From assembly GCA_948144175.1 (NCBI GenBank), contig CANXME010002190.1, positions 264,001-328,000 of the forward strand: DNA of 64,000 bases. The letters run 5' to 3'. The translations under genes and the position numbers were made by a program. Under the pieces are notes generated by a model that saw only the letters and a program-made list of their open reading frames with translations, was not told where the DNA came from and made no database searches. Shown here piece by piece: positions 29,066 through 40,034 of the stretch; the first letter of the stretch is position 1, and each line of letters starts with the position of its first letter. Origin of the DNA: Closterium sp. NIES-65 (lineage: Eukaryota; Streptophyta; Zygnematophyceae; Desmidiales; Closteriaceae).

Positions 29066-30865
29066 GGGTACATTCCGCTGTGGACACTTTCTCAAAGAAA
29101 GTGTCCGAATCACTTTTGGCCCGAGTCGCCCTCTAATGTCTCAGAACTTCATGTCCCAATCGATCGATGTACCGTATTCTCCCGGATAAAACACCCCCCC
29201 GTAATTGTACACCCCCGGGTAGCTAATACGGGGTGGGTGTTATATCGGACCCCGTTTCTATACCCCCCCTTTTGGGGTGATTTTCTATAACACCCCCCTT
29301 TTCTTATAAATTCCTATTATAGCTGTTATCGAGTCCGATTCCTTACGGGAGGATATCGCGAGAATCTCTCCCTAGGTGAAATTTCGCATGTACTTTCACT
29401 TAGAATCTGCCGAGATTTCCCCACTCCCACAATCTCGCTGTCGCCACGCTGGCGAATCTTCCGCTGCAAGTGGCCCAAGAGGTGAAAATCACCTTCTCAC
29501 ATGAGGCACAGACACGTGACCAAACCAGTCAAGAAGTGACTGGTACAGTAAGAACACACCACCGTGCGCGATTCTGGCCTCGGCGGTTGCATGAACCCTC
29601 GCCACGCAATTGGCTTTGTTTTCACCCTATCAAGTGCCAGAATTGCCCACTCGAATTTGCCACGTGGCAGTTTCCAGTGGGCGGTCACGTTATCCTCGTA
29701 TACTCGGTTTTGCGGCAATGGTCAACAATCTCGAAGTGAAGTCAGACCCCTGATTTTGTTTCACATCTTTTCTGCTTGATAAAAAATATACCATATACCC
29801 GGGTATTATGTAGGATTTTCCTTTGAGGAGACCCCCCCCATTTTTTCCCAGTGGTTTTCATAATACCCTAGGGTGTTTTATTCGGGAGAATACGGTACTG
29901 CGACCCACGGCGACCTCGTGAACAATTATGTGTAAAGGAATGTGATTGGTCCGTTGTGTGAGTTGCCCACTCAACCTGCGCGTCACACGCACCTGGGCGG
30001 AAGGTCTGTGGGCGCGAAATGAGCGGGGTGGTCAATAAATCTGAAGGAGCCTTGTGTGGCCAACCACGTTTCAGAGTACGCGTAGCTACTGAATCCGTCC
30101 CTGTAGAATGATGACCATGTACATTCAGCATGGATTGACATTTCGCACCGCGTGCGATGGCTGGTGTGTGTTGAGTTGGCGTGCAACTAGCCCGCGACAG
30201 TTCCGCGTTTCACGCCACCCAATGAGAAATACTTTTTGCGACAAACAAGAGCGGTCTGGAATTCGGACACCTTGCAGCATATCGGAATGCTGTAACTTCA
30301 TGTCCCAATCGATTCAGACACTTTCTTTGAGAAAGTGTCCAGAGCTGAATGACCCTTTGGGTGCATTCCTGTGGGGACACTTGTGTCTCAATCACTTTGT
30401 GACACCCAAAAACAACATAAACTGTGTTGTGTCCCAGATGCGAATCGGCTTTCGGCGACTTGTGCTGTATTTATTATTGGTCAGCGTGAAACGCGCTGAC
30501 ATCGCTGTCGAATTGTGAAACGACCCGTCATTGTTAAAGAATCGCACGCGACTCGAAATGCCCGACACGACCACATGCACCTAGACATCCAAAAATGCCA
30601 ATTTTGCGAGGGAAAAGATCCCGCGCATCGAAACCACGCCCCTGCTCGGAGGTTGGAAATACGGGTGTACTGTCACCCAGTCAAATGCACACACATGTAC
30701 ATCTCTTTTTGATCCCCGCCAGTGAAACGTGTCCAACTGAACCTGCCAATATGTCGCCCTACATCGCGGTACATTCGATGTTTGTGACACAACATTGGGA
30801 AAATTAACAGGCGCGACTCTGGAAAACGGGGATTGAGACACAAGTGTCCCCACAGGAATGTACCC
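29066..30865. mobile_element. Composite TIR element (PIF/Harbinger-like MITE pair) with TTA target duplication
   Basis: The outer ends read GGGTACATTCC on the left and its reverse complement on the right, with TTA on both sides (29063-29065 and 30866-30868). A 3-bp TTA duplication is typical of PIF/Harbinger insertions. Inside, a second inverted pair meets back-to-back around 30355-30359. Left part A (29066-30355) has ~45-bp TIRs, each containing a hairpin with arms GACACTTTCT and AGAAAGTGTC. Right part B (30359-30865) has TIRs with GGGGACACTTGTGTCTCAAT. No transposase frame is present, so it is non-autonomous. Confidence 0.75.
29172..29895. mobile_element. Nested MITE with TA target duplication (Tc1/mariner-like)
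   Basis: A 724-bp element. Its ends are inverted repeats of about 24 bp beginning CCGTATTCTCCCG, with one mismatch, and it is flanked by TA at 29170-29171 and 29896-29897. It sits inside part A of the surrounding TIR element, so it inserted later. There is no coding capacity; internal runs of C and A/T are frequent. Confidence 0.8.
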
Positions 30866-31314
30866 TTATATATCACAGACAATGCAGGTAATTCACAGCT
30901 ATAGAACCCTGCACAACAGGCAGTGTAACCACTAAGTCCTTAGCGAGGATTAGAACGGAAGAGAATACTAGCCGAAATTGAACGAAATGGGCGAGCCCAA
31001 ACACAGGAAATGCACGAAGGCGAAGCATTTTGCTTGAAGCAGGTTTCCCGTAGCAATGAATCAACGAATGAAACTCCTCCACGCAAGCTCAAAACCAATT
31101 CGTCTAGTCATTCCACTGTTTCCCGAAGCGCCCACGTTGAAAGCAGCTGCAAGTTAGGGTTGGCGTAACCCTAAAGTCATTTCACGCCGAGCAGCTTTGA
31201 AGCACCTGAACATACTAGGTTTAGCATTAGTAATGCTACCCCTCCACCCTCGCTGTTTTTGCGATGCCCGCGTGTGCGAACCCCTCCTCGCGCTGCATGC
31301 GAGGCGCTTATCCC
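30866..31314. other. Flank between the TIR element and the TRIM element
   Basis: About 450 bp containing a telomere-like hairpin (31155-31175). It may also hold the 5' part of an ORF starting at 31233 that the two LTR insertions interrupt. No other feature is seen. Confidence 0.4.
31155..31175. other. Inverted telo-box hairpin
   Basis: TTAGGGTT and TAACCCTAA arms face each other across a 4-base loop. The arms match the plant telomere/telo-box motif. This is a single copy, not a telomeric array. Confidence 0.6.
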
Positions 31315-32757
31315 TGTCAGAATATTATGCTCTAGCCTGTAGTTGGGTGCTCCATAGCGAGTACAACCCAATTAGGGTTAGTACTTGTACCCACTTCATT
31401 CATAGTTCATTCATCCTCGTTCATAATTTCACATGGTATCAGAGCAGGTCGATCCTCTTGGATCGATCCTGTGGGTGGGCTCACCACCTCGTTGCTTCCG
31501 CTGCAACTACTACTGCTACTCTCTGTGCCGCACGCCCTGTGGCGTGCGGCAGTTTTTTCTTCCCGCCGTGCGCCCCGAGGCGCGCGGCGGTTTTCTGCCC
31601 GCTGTGCGCCCCGAGGCGCGCGGCGGGCTTCTGCCCCGTCACTCGGCGCGTCCCCCTCGGGAGGCGCTGCGACGGGCGACGGGGACCCGCGCGTCGGCCC
31701 CGTCGCCGCCCGCATCGGCCCCGTCGCCGCCCGCAGCGGCCCCGTCGCCGCCCGCAGCGACCTGTCCCCGCCCGCATCGGCCGCGCCATCGCCGCGCGCA
31801 GCGACCCCGTCGCCGCCCTTGCACGGCCCCGGCCCCGCCCCGGCCCCCGAGGGAGCCGCGACGGGCGACGGGAGAAGCGACCTGGGGGAGGGGGGCGGGC
31901 GCCGCCCCTTCTGCCGCCTGTTGTGGCGCCCTGGGAGGCCGCGCATCGGTCCCCACCCCCCCCCCCCCCTCCCCCCCTCCCCCGTAACCTCCCTACCCGC
32001 CATCCCGCCCTGCCCTGTGTTAGGGTTTGGGGGTGGCGGGTGTGTGGTCTCCCCTGCTCCTCCTCCTCCTCTGTCTCCCACTGCTGCAGCTGCCGCTAAG
32101 GGGGGTGGGTGTGTGGGAGTCGACGGAGTCGTGTTAGGGGGTGGGGTGTGAGTGACCCTAGCGGTGTAGCAGCGGGTATGTGCCAGGGGGAGTGGGATAG
32201 TTTGGGGAAGCTGAATGGAGATTGCCGTCGTGTCACCAGCAGCACCTGTATTCCGGGGACTTCGTCCGGTAGCCCAGTCGTAGCCACCTGTGCCAGCCGC
32301 CCGTGGGTCCGTTGCTCGTCTGCCGCTACTTTAGCCGCGGGGCCAGTTACTCCAGTATTCCGGAGCGTTGTTCCGGTAGCCGCTGTGCCAGTGTGCCTCC
32401 TGTTGCCCGTGTGTCTGCAGCTTCATCCGTCACCTCCTATCTCCTCTCCTCTCACTCTCTCTCCTCCTCCTCACTTTCTCGTTGTGACTACCACTAGCTT
32501 TGCTCATAATTGTTAACTTTAAACTATTGCTTCTTGAACTTGTGCTCAGAATGTGTGGTGACATTGTGATCCACCCTGAGCTTGTACTGCTTTGCTTGCT
32601 CTGCTGATTACACCCCACTTTGGCTATGGGGGTGTGTCAGAATATTATGCTCTAGCCTGTAGTGGGGTGCTCCATAGCGAGTACAACCCTTCTAGGGTTT
32701 GCTATTTGTATCCCCATTCTTGCTAGTTCAATCCTCTTCTCTCTCTAAACTTTCACA
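31315..32757 (+). mobile_element. TRIM-like non-autonomous LTR retrotransposon
   Basis: The 5' LTR is at 31315-31433 (119 bp) and the 3' LTR at 32635-32757 (123 bp); both begin TGTCAGAATATTATGC and end TTTCACA. Target duplications are perfect: ATCCC at 31310-31314 and 32758-32762. The primer binding site TGGTATCAGAGCAGG starts at 31434, directly after the 5' LTR, and matches initiator Met tRNA. A G-rich tract (TATGGGGGTG) precedes the 3' LTR. The 1.2-kb interior is GC-rich and encodes no gag, protease, reverse transcriptase or integrase, so it depends on an autonomous partner. Confidence 0.93.
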
Positions 32758-32788
32758 ATCCCAGCGGCCGCGTGCCATAGGGGCTATT

Positions 32789-33284
32789 TGAAACAAGCTC
32801 ACGGCACTTGGGCTTGTTCAAGCTGTTTCTGGCTGAGAATTCTTCCCCAAGAGAATTTCCTTAGAAGCAAGGAAGAACAAATAGAAAGAGAAACAGCAAC
32901 TACTCTCTAATTCCTACGAATGCATTTTTATATGTACAGTACATTTACAATTCAGACATGCGGCTCAGAATGTCGATTCAGGTGGCCAGCCCCAACATCG
33001 AGCCGCATTCCATATTTCTACTCACGTTTGTACACCTCACTGCACCCACATACATGTTACATTTCTATTCCTCCAAGTCTGGACTTTCGCCACCTGTCCC
33101 ACGCGGAAGTCCCCCCAAGTCAGTCAAGGCACGAAACCTCAGTTTCGCCCTTCTCACGTGGGTCCCCCACGTCCTGCTCACTTCCGTCCCTTTGCTGCCC
33201 ACGTTCACAGTTGCACGCTGCTGCTGCATGCTTTCGCCTCCCGTGCGCTTCACGCTGCCTCTAGTGCAGCCCCCACTTGTTACA
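32789..33284 (-). repeat. 3' LTR of the chromovirus
   Basis: 496 bp, paired with 37589-38084. Its outer terminal base pair has drifted (TGAAAC instead of TGGAAC on the plus strand). Confidence 0.95.
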
Positions 33285-34387
33285 TTACCTCCCTTCCCTG
33301 AAGGCACTGTCCTCGGTGCCAATGAGGCAAGATACACTCCAATGGCACGAGGAGCATGGCTGAGGTTGGAGAATGGCTCCCATGAATCTTCAGATGCAGA
33401 TGTGTTGCGCCAGTGAATGAGGTATTCACGGCCAACCGGGGTGTCACGGTGTGAGAGGATGGTCTCGACCTCATGCAGGTCCGGATGGGCAGAGAACATG
33501 GGTGGACGGGGCTGGAATGGGTGAGAGGGGGTACGGTAAGATCGAAGAAGGTGAACATGGAAAACAGGGTGTATGATCATGTGAGGAGGAAGTTGAAGGT
33601 GGTAGCTGACCGATGAGAGAACCTTGGTGATGGGGAATGGTCCAACGAATCTGGGTGCGAGCTTGCGAGAAGTTCCAGCATTCAGCAGGGGCAGGTTAGC
33701 CGTTGAAAGCAGCACCAAATCACCAACTCCGAAAGTGGTGTGACGCCTATGCTGGTTGGCATAGCGAACTTGGCGCTCTTGTGCAAGCTGAAGCTTCCTT
33801 CGGGCAAGTTGGAGAATGCGGTGATGAGAAGAGATGAAATCTGCTGCTCTGGGGTTAGGAGAATGAAGAGGGTGAGGGAGGGATATGACTGAGCGTGGTA
33901 GCTGTCCAGTAGCTAAAAGAAACGGTGGCTCTCCCGTGGCAATGTTGGGGCTGCTGTTGTAGGCAAACTCCACTGCTGCCAAGTGCTGCTCCCAGTCAGT
34001 TTGCATAGAATTCACACACGAGCGTAGCGCATCCTCCAAGGTTCTGTTCATGCGCTCTGTCTGACCGTCAGTTTCAGGGTGGTAGGCTGTAGAGAGTCGA
34101 ATCTGTGTGCCCAACAGTTGAAACAGTGCGGTCCAGAAGTTACTGAGGAACCGTGTGTCTATGTCACTGATTATGGCTGAGGGCAGTCCGTGTAGCCTCA
34201 CCACATGCGTGAAAAACAGCTTTGCATTTTCAGCAGCAGTCATTGTGCCGGTTGTAGGGATGAAGTGAGCCATCTTGGACAGCTTGTCAATCACCACAAG
34301 AATGCTGTCAAAGCCTGTAGGGGTGCGGGGTAGGTCTGTGATAAAATCCAGAGAAACACAAGTCCAGGGGGCTGTGGGTATCTCCAA
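33065..34387 (-). pseudogene. Chromovirus integrase core and chromodomain
   Basis: A 440-residue frame beginning inside the integrase. The core shows SLDFITDLP, then IISDIDTRFLSNFW, then YHPETDGQTERMNR, so the DDE residues are seen. After the GPF/Y-type region (LAPRFVGPF) comes a chromodomain (YLIHWRNTSASEDSWEP, about 33300-33460). The frame runs into the 3' LTR. A frame change near 34430 separates it from the zinc-binding part. Confidence 0.9.
33285..33299 (-). promoter_or_regulatory. Polypurine tract of the chromovirus
   Basis: AGGGAAGGGAGGTAA on the minus strand, immediately before the 3' LTR. It is the expected second-strand primer. Confidence 0.8.
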
Positions 34388-34464
34388 TGGTTGCAGCAGA
34401 CCAGCCGGTGCAGTGGTGCGAGCCTTGTTGACCTGACAGGTAGGACATGAAGAAACATACTCTG

Positions 34465-36099
34465 CTACACTCCGGACAGTCTAGGCCAGTAGTAGTCACG
34501 AGAAATGGCAGCATACGTCTTGTCACTGCCGAAGTGTGACCGATTGTCATGGTACTCGTGTAGTAGCAGTTGGCGAAGCCTGGAGTCATCAGGTACACAC
34601 ACAGCACCAGAATCTGCACGGGTCCAAAAGGGATTGCTGAAAAGAAAGGATGGGTCATGGGGGGCTTTCTGTTGGTACAGCTGATCACGGTTGTAACCAC
34701 GGCTGAAACGAGTGATGAAGTTGCGGTCCCATGTAACCACTCCCATGACATTCAGCTCCTCTGCTGCTGGCCGTGACAGAACATCCGCCGGATTGAAGCG
34801 CCCTGGTTTGTACACAATCTGAACATTGGGAACGTACTGCTCCAAAAACTGAACCCACCGTGCCTGCCGTGGTGTGATCTGTGACTGTGTTTTCAGGTAC
34901 TCCAGTGTTCGGTGATCAGTGAAAACTGTAACGGGCTGCATCTCCACATAACAGCGCCACTTCTTCAGTGCATGCACCACAGCAAGTGCCTCTCTCTCGT
35001 GAATGGGGTATGTGCGCTCTGCAGCAGTGAGCTTTCGTGACTCAAAGGCTATTGGCTGCAGCCCAGCTTCCTGCTCCTGGCAGAGAATTGCTCCAAGGGC
35101 AACGTCTGATGCATCACACCAAATGAAGTATGGGAGCTCTGGATTCGGTACTGCTTGGGCAGGGGGTGAAATAAGAGAAGTTTTGAGCTGCTCAAAAGCT
35201 TGCTGCTGCAATGGTCCCCAACTGAATGATGAGTCCTTCCGCAAGAGATCGGTCAGAGGTGCTGCCACTGCTGCAAATCCCTTCACAAACCGCCGGTAGT
35301 AGTTAGCTAACCCCAAGAAAGCCTGCACCTCCTTCACTGTACTCGGCTGCTTCCACTCCTTCAGGACTGCTACCTTGCTGTTGTTTACTTCCAGCTTCCC
35401 ATGTGAAATGACATGACCCAAGAAAGATAGCTTGGTCTTTGCAAACTCACACTTGGAACGCTTGGCATACAATCTGTGCTCACTCAGCCGTGCAAGGACC
35501 AGCTCAAGGTGCTTTAGATGCTCCTCACGAGTGCGACTGTAAACCAGCAAATCATCAATGAAAACCACCAGAAACTTGTCAACGAAATCACTGAAAATGC
35601 TCTGCATCATGCCTTGGAAAGTGGCTGGAGCGTTGGTGAGACCAAAGGGCAACACTCGAAACTCATAGTGACCGTACCGTGTTCGGAATGCTGTTTTTGG
35701 GATGTCCTCACTCTGAATCCGCACCTGATGATACCCCGAACGCAGATCCAACTTTGAGAAGTACCGTGCCTCACCAACTTGCTCAAACAGCTCATCTATC
35801 CGTGGCAGTGGGTATCGGTTCTTCACTGTTATCTTGTTTAGCCCGCGGTAATCTACACACATCCGCAGAGAACCGTCCTTCTTCCGCACGGACAGCACCG
35901 GAGAAGCATACGGAGAAGAACTAGGCTGAATGAACTCCTTAGCTAACATGTCCTCTAACTGCTTCTTCAGCTCCTTCAGCTCCACTGCACTCATCTTGTA
36001 GGTCGGTCTAACTGGTGGGGTAGATCCAGGAATCAACTCTATCCTGTGATCTGCAGCTCGCTTAGGAGGAAGTCCAGCCGGAAAGTCCTCGGGAAACAC
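34465..36099 (-). pseudogene. Chromovirus reverse transcriptase, RNase H and integrase zinc-binding part
   Basis: An uninterrupted 544-residue frame. Reverse transcriptase motifs run from [20 protein letters not shown] through [12 protein letters not shown] and the catalytic FIDD to [10 protein letters not shown]. RNase H follows, with [12 protein letters not shown] and [10 protein letters not shown]. The frame ends in the start of the integrase HHCC region ([17 protein letters not shown]) and stops there. Catalytic acidic residues are present. The lesion is at the ends, where the frame no longer connects to protease or integrase. Confidence 0.92.
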
Positions 36100-36376
36100 C
36101 CCTGAAAAATTTTCCAGCAGCTTCTCTTCACCCCGTGTAACTCCTGATCCTCATGTGATGCTGAAACCGTTGGTGTTACTGCGTCAGGTGATGTAGGCTG
36201 GACCTCTGTGATGAGACCTAGAAAAACTGCTTCCTCCCCTCGAATGGCCTTACCAAACTGCTTCGCACTAATCAGCTGGAAGGTCATCCCCTCCTGCTGC
36301 TGCACCACTGGTAGGCGAATCAACCTCCCCCCAAACAACACCTTCACCTCCCTGGTTCTCCAATCCACCTGAGGGT

Positions 36377-36766
36377 TCACTGCTGCCAACCAATTCCTGC
36401 CCAAGATGATGTCATGACCGTGTACAACTCAGGTCCACAGCTCCTCACTACACCATCCGCCATGCGCACCGTACTCTCCACTGTACTGCTCTGCACAGGT
36501 AACTTCAATTCATGCACCAGCCAAGAAGAAATGAAATTGGATGAAGCACCACTATCCAGCAACATCTTTACCTCCTTACCACGAATCTGCCCCCGAAGTA
36601 CTATGGCTCCTTCCGACTCCTGCTGCAGCGGCGTTGAGGATGGAGTCAGCAAGGTGGGGCACTCCTCACCACCAGCAACTCGCCCCGAAGCTACTGGTGA
36701 GGCTTGTTTCCCGGCTGCCTTGGCTTGGTAGGGCAGTTGAGTGCTTTGTGGCCACGCTTCCCACAC
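36377..36766 (-). pseudogene. Chromovirus aspartic protease
   Basis: A retropepsin-like segment with the catalytic LLDSGASSNF motif about 75 residues in, overlapping the gag knuckle in another frame. A further frame change near 36400 is needed to continue into the linker (GRNWLAAVNPQVDW, 36404-36039). As a unit it is disrupted. Confidence 0.8.
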
Positions 36767-37532
36767 TTGAAAAAATTTCCAGCAAAGCCCTTCCGCTTCT
36801 CCTTGTTATTGTCAATCGTATCCAGCTCCATTGGTGTCGGTCCTGCACCACCACGCTGCTCCCCATGGAAAGGCTGGAACATGTTCGGACTGAACCGCAT
36901 CCCACGGTTAAAACGGTTGCGACGGTTACCGGAATGAATCTCATCGTATCGTTCAGCGACACACGCCATCTCCTCAAGCGAACTACATCCCTGCACCTCT
37001 ACTAACGTCATCCTTCAACCCGCACTTAAACTTGTCCAGCGCCTCAGCCGTTGAAAGGTCTGAAATTTCGGTGGAAATGTCACGAAATTCAGCGATGTAA
37101 TCTGCTACAGAAGTACGCTGCCGCAGATTTGCAAGTCGATCACGCGCCCTTGCCATCGCGTTGATAGGTTCGTATGACGCAACAAGAGCTTCCTTGAATT
37201 GCTGCCAGGTTTTGGATAGCAGGTCGCACCGATTGCCACCATGCAACCGCAGAGCCTCGGAGTAGGGTTCCAGCAAATGATGCCCACTCCTCACCAGCCA
37301 CATGGCTCAAGCGTAGATATTCTTCCATTAGGAAGAGCCATCGTCGAACCACCGGTTGTCCTTTCCCTGGAACAAAGGTGTCCGGCATCGATGCTCTCAC
37401 ATGGGAAAGAGATCCCACTACGCTTCCCAGAGCTGTAGCTACGCTTTGCTGTGCAGCTGCGTTCTGCAGGGCAGCCTGCACCTCCTTGGCTACGAGCTCT
37501 CGAACCGCGGCATCACGCTCTGAATCGGCCAT
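36691..37532 (-). pseudogene. Chromovirus gag, broken into three frames
   Basis: The start is at 37532 (MADSERDAAV). The first frame carries the capsid motif LRGSAVAWW. The second (about 37230-37010) carries ARDRLANLRQ and FRDISTEISDL. The third carries a CCHC-type knuckle, FKCGKRGHKALNC, in which the first Cys of the usual CxxCGxxGH pattern is Phe. At least two frame changes separate these parts, so no full-length Gag is expected. The order and motifs are those of Ty3/Gypsy gag. Confidence 0.85.
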
Positions 37533-37573
37533 GGTGCAAAAATCTCCCGGCAGCAACTCACGAGGAAAAAACA

Positions 37574-37586
37574 GGCTCTGATACCA
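37574..37586 (-). promoter_or_regulatory. Primer binding site for initiator Met tRNA
   Basis: TGGTATCAGAGCC on the minus strand, two bases inside the 5' LTR. This is the usual priming site of plant Ty3/Gypsy elements. Confidence 0.93.
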
Positions 37587-37588
37587 AG

Positions 37589-38084
37589 TGGAACAAGCTC
37601 ACGGCACTTGGGCTTGTTCAAGTTGTTTCTGGCTGAGAATTCTTCCCCAAGAAAATTTCCTTAGAAGCAAGGAAGAACAAACAGAAAGAGAAACACCAAC
37701 TACTCTCTAATTCCTACGAATGCATTTTTATATGTACAGTACATTTACAATTCAGACATGCGGCTCGGAATGTCGATTCGGGTGGCCAGCCCCAACATCG
37801 AGCCACATTCCATATTTCTACTCACGTTTGTACACCTCACTGCACCCACACACATGTTACATTTCTATTCCTCCAAGTCTGGACTTTCGCCACCTGTCCC
37901 ACGCGGTAGTCCCCCCAAGCCAGTCAAGGCACGAAACCTCAGTTTCGCCCTTCTCACGTGGGTCCCCCACGTCCTGCTCGCTTCCGTCCCTTTGCTGCCC
38001 ACGTTCGCAATTGCACGCTGCTGCTGCATGCTTTTGCCTCCCGTGCGCTTCACGCTGCCTCTAGTGCAGCCCCCACTTGTTACA
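37589..38084 (-). repeat. 5' LTR of the chromovirus
   Basis: 496 bp; in element orientation it begins TGTAACAAGTGGGGGC and ends GCTTGTTCCA. It differs from the 3' LTR at 15 positions by eye, 13 of them transitions. Confidence 0.95.
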
Positions 38085-38089
38085 CTATT

Positions 38090-38640
38090 GCCGACCGCCT
38101 CCGGAGCGATTGCGTCGAAGTTTCTCCGTGCGCGCGCACCCTCCGTTACCCTTGGCGATTTGGCGGCGAGCGCAGCCGTGTTGCTGTCGCAGCAGCGCAG
38201 TTGTCTGCAATCTGGCGGGGACAGGCGGAGCGGGGGAATCAAAGGTGGTGGAGAGCGGGGGAAGCGGGGAAAGTCGGGAGTGGGAGATGGGAGGGGGAGA
38301 ATGCGTGGAGGACGCGTGAACATCGTTCTGCGGCAAGAAGCGGTGGAGGAGAAGCGGGCGGGCACGGCTGCAAGGGGAGTGAGCGTGGGGGAGGTGGTGC
38401 GGGGAAGCGGCGCGGAGGAGGGAGGGCAGGCAGCGGCGTCACACATGACCGTGCGTGAGGGCGAGCACGTGGGACGAGGCTGTGCTGCAGGGGTGGGGGA
38501 GAGGGCGGCAGCAGGGCGAGGAGACAGTGCGGCAGCAGAGGAGCGGGGCACAGCAGTCCCGATCTCACACGCGCACGCACAGCCCGCACCCACGTGTGCT
38601 GACCTGCCTGTGCTGGGCGCCATGACGCCAGGGTCAGCCC
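38090..38640 (+). other. GC-rich open stretch, possible 5' exon of the CofD-like locus
   Basis: About 550 bp in which two plus frames stay open (to 38458 and 38672), rich in Gly, Arg and Ala codons. It lies just downstream of the chromovirus and upstream of the CofD-like exons. It could be an N-terminal targeting exon or simply GC-rich sequence. No family motif is visible. Confidence 0.3.
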
Positions 38641-38925
38641 CCCCCACCCTAGGGTCAGCCCCCCCACCCTAGGGTCAGCCCCCCCCACCCTAGGGTCAGC
38701 CCCCCCACCCTAGGGTCAGCTCCCCCCACCCTAGGGTCAGCCCCCCCCCACCCTAGGGTCAGCCCCCCCACCCTAGGGTCAGCCCCCCCACCCTAGGGCC
38801 AGCCCCTCCCACCCTAGGGTCAGCCCCCCTACCCTAGGGTCAGCCCCCCCCACCCTAGGGTCAGCCCCCCCCACCCTAGGGTCAGCCCCCCCCACCCTAG
38901 GGTCAGCCCCCCACCTTAGGGGCAG
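38632..38925 (+). repeat. 20-22-bp tandem repeat, about 14 copies
   Basis: Unit AGGGTCAGCC, a run of 6-9 C, then ACCCT. Copies vary mainly in the length of the C run. Adjacent units create the palindrome CCCTAGGG. Confidence 0.95.
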
Positions 38926-39120
38926 CAGGCCCCTGGTCAGACGCGGCCTTGAGTATGGGCAGTCATAGGAGCGCCCATGCGGATGCATGCGCATCCATGG
39001 AGGGCCACCTGAGCAAGGAGCCATCTCTGCTCGTCTTCTCCGGTACCCTCCCGCTGCTCCCGCTGCCTTGCCTGCCCCCGTCGCCTGCCGCCACCCCTGC
39101 CGCTCTACATGCTGACGTGC

Positions 39121-39121
39121 A

Positions 39122-39150
<29 letters not shown>
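39121..39150 (+). repeat. (CT)n microsatellite
   Basis: About 14 CT units in the intron between CofD-like exons A and B. Confidence 0.9.
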
Positions 39151-39153
<3 letters not shown>

Positions 39154-39930
39154 GTGCCGGTGCCGGCCTTGTGCCCCTGTGCGTGCATGGTGCGGCACGG
39201 CAGGAGGCACGGCGTTCAACGCAGTGGCGGAGGCGCTACACGAGTGGACCACCACTGTGGCGCACGTGCTGCCCGTCTCTGATGATGGCGGCAGCACCGC
39301 AGTGATTGTGCGCGTCATAGGTCAGCCACTCACTCACACCCTGCTGCTCTCTGCCTCACCGCTCCCCTGCAAGGTGGTTCTACTGTTGCCACACCACGCT
39401 GCCACATCACGCTGCCACACCACACTGCCACACCACGCTTCTCATGCTCCCTCCAGCGCCCACCTCTCTCACTCCGCACCCGCTTTGACCCCCTCATCCC
39501 GCACCCCTCATCCCGCACCCCTCATCCCGCACCCCTCATCCCGCACCACTCTCTCTCTGCCCCCAAGCGGGCCTGCCATCGGTGACATTCGCTCCCGCTG
39601 CCTGCGGCTGTCCGACGGGTCCAGCCACGAGGCCAGAGCAGTGCGGCGACTGCTTGGACACCGCCTGCCACTGCACCCCGCGCAAGCCAAGGCTGAATGG
39701 TGACCTCGCGCCCACACCACACCACACCCATCACAACCACTTACTACATCCATCACCCGCCCACCGTTCTCTGTGGGCTGGTGCGCACGACTCACTCACA
39801 GTGGGGCGTGCCATGGGCATGTGGTGTGTGTGTGTGGGTGCGGTGGGTGTGCAGGCTGAGCATAGTGGAGGGCGAGCATGAGCTGTGGGGGGACGTGTCG
39901 GATCCATACAAAGAGATCATCCGCGCCTTC

Positions 39931-40034
39931 CTCCTGCACTTCCACTACCAGGTTCGCCTCCTGCACTTCCACTACCAGGTTCGCCTCCTGGCACTTCCAC
40001 TACCAGGTTCGCCTCCTGCACTTCCACTACCAGT
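39931..40034 (+). repeat. 27-bp tandem repeat x4 spanning a 5' splice site
   Basis: Unit CTCCTGCACTTCCACTACCA plus GGTTCGC: the last 21 bases of CofD-like exon D followed by its GT donor. The third copy has one extra G (28 bp). The fourth copy runs directly into exon E, so CTACCAG looks like both a donor-side exon end and an acceptor. Confidence 0.92.

Larger units (their letters stand above)
32789..38084 (-). mobile_element. Ty3/Gypsy chromovirus-type LTR retrotransposon, frame-broken
   Basis: A 5,296-bp element in minus orientation with perfect CTATT target duplications at 32784-32788 and 38085-38089. Both LTRs are 496 bp. The order gag, protease, reverse transcriptase, RNase H, integrase, chromodomain places it among plant chromoviruses. 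Its ends and priming sites are intact, but gag-pol is split by about six frame changes. It is therefore probably immobile unless helped in trans. It lies 31 bp from the TRIM element. Confidence 0.95.

Noticed and set aside
31471..32151. Coding gene inside the TRIM interior
   Set aside because: Several GC-rich frames are open, but none shows retroelement or host motifs, and the region is bounded by a primer binding site and polypurine-like tract.
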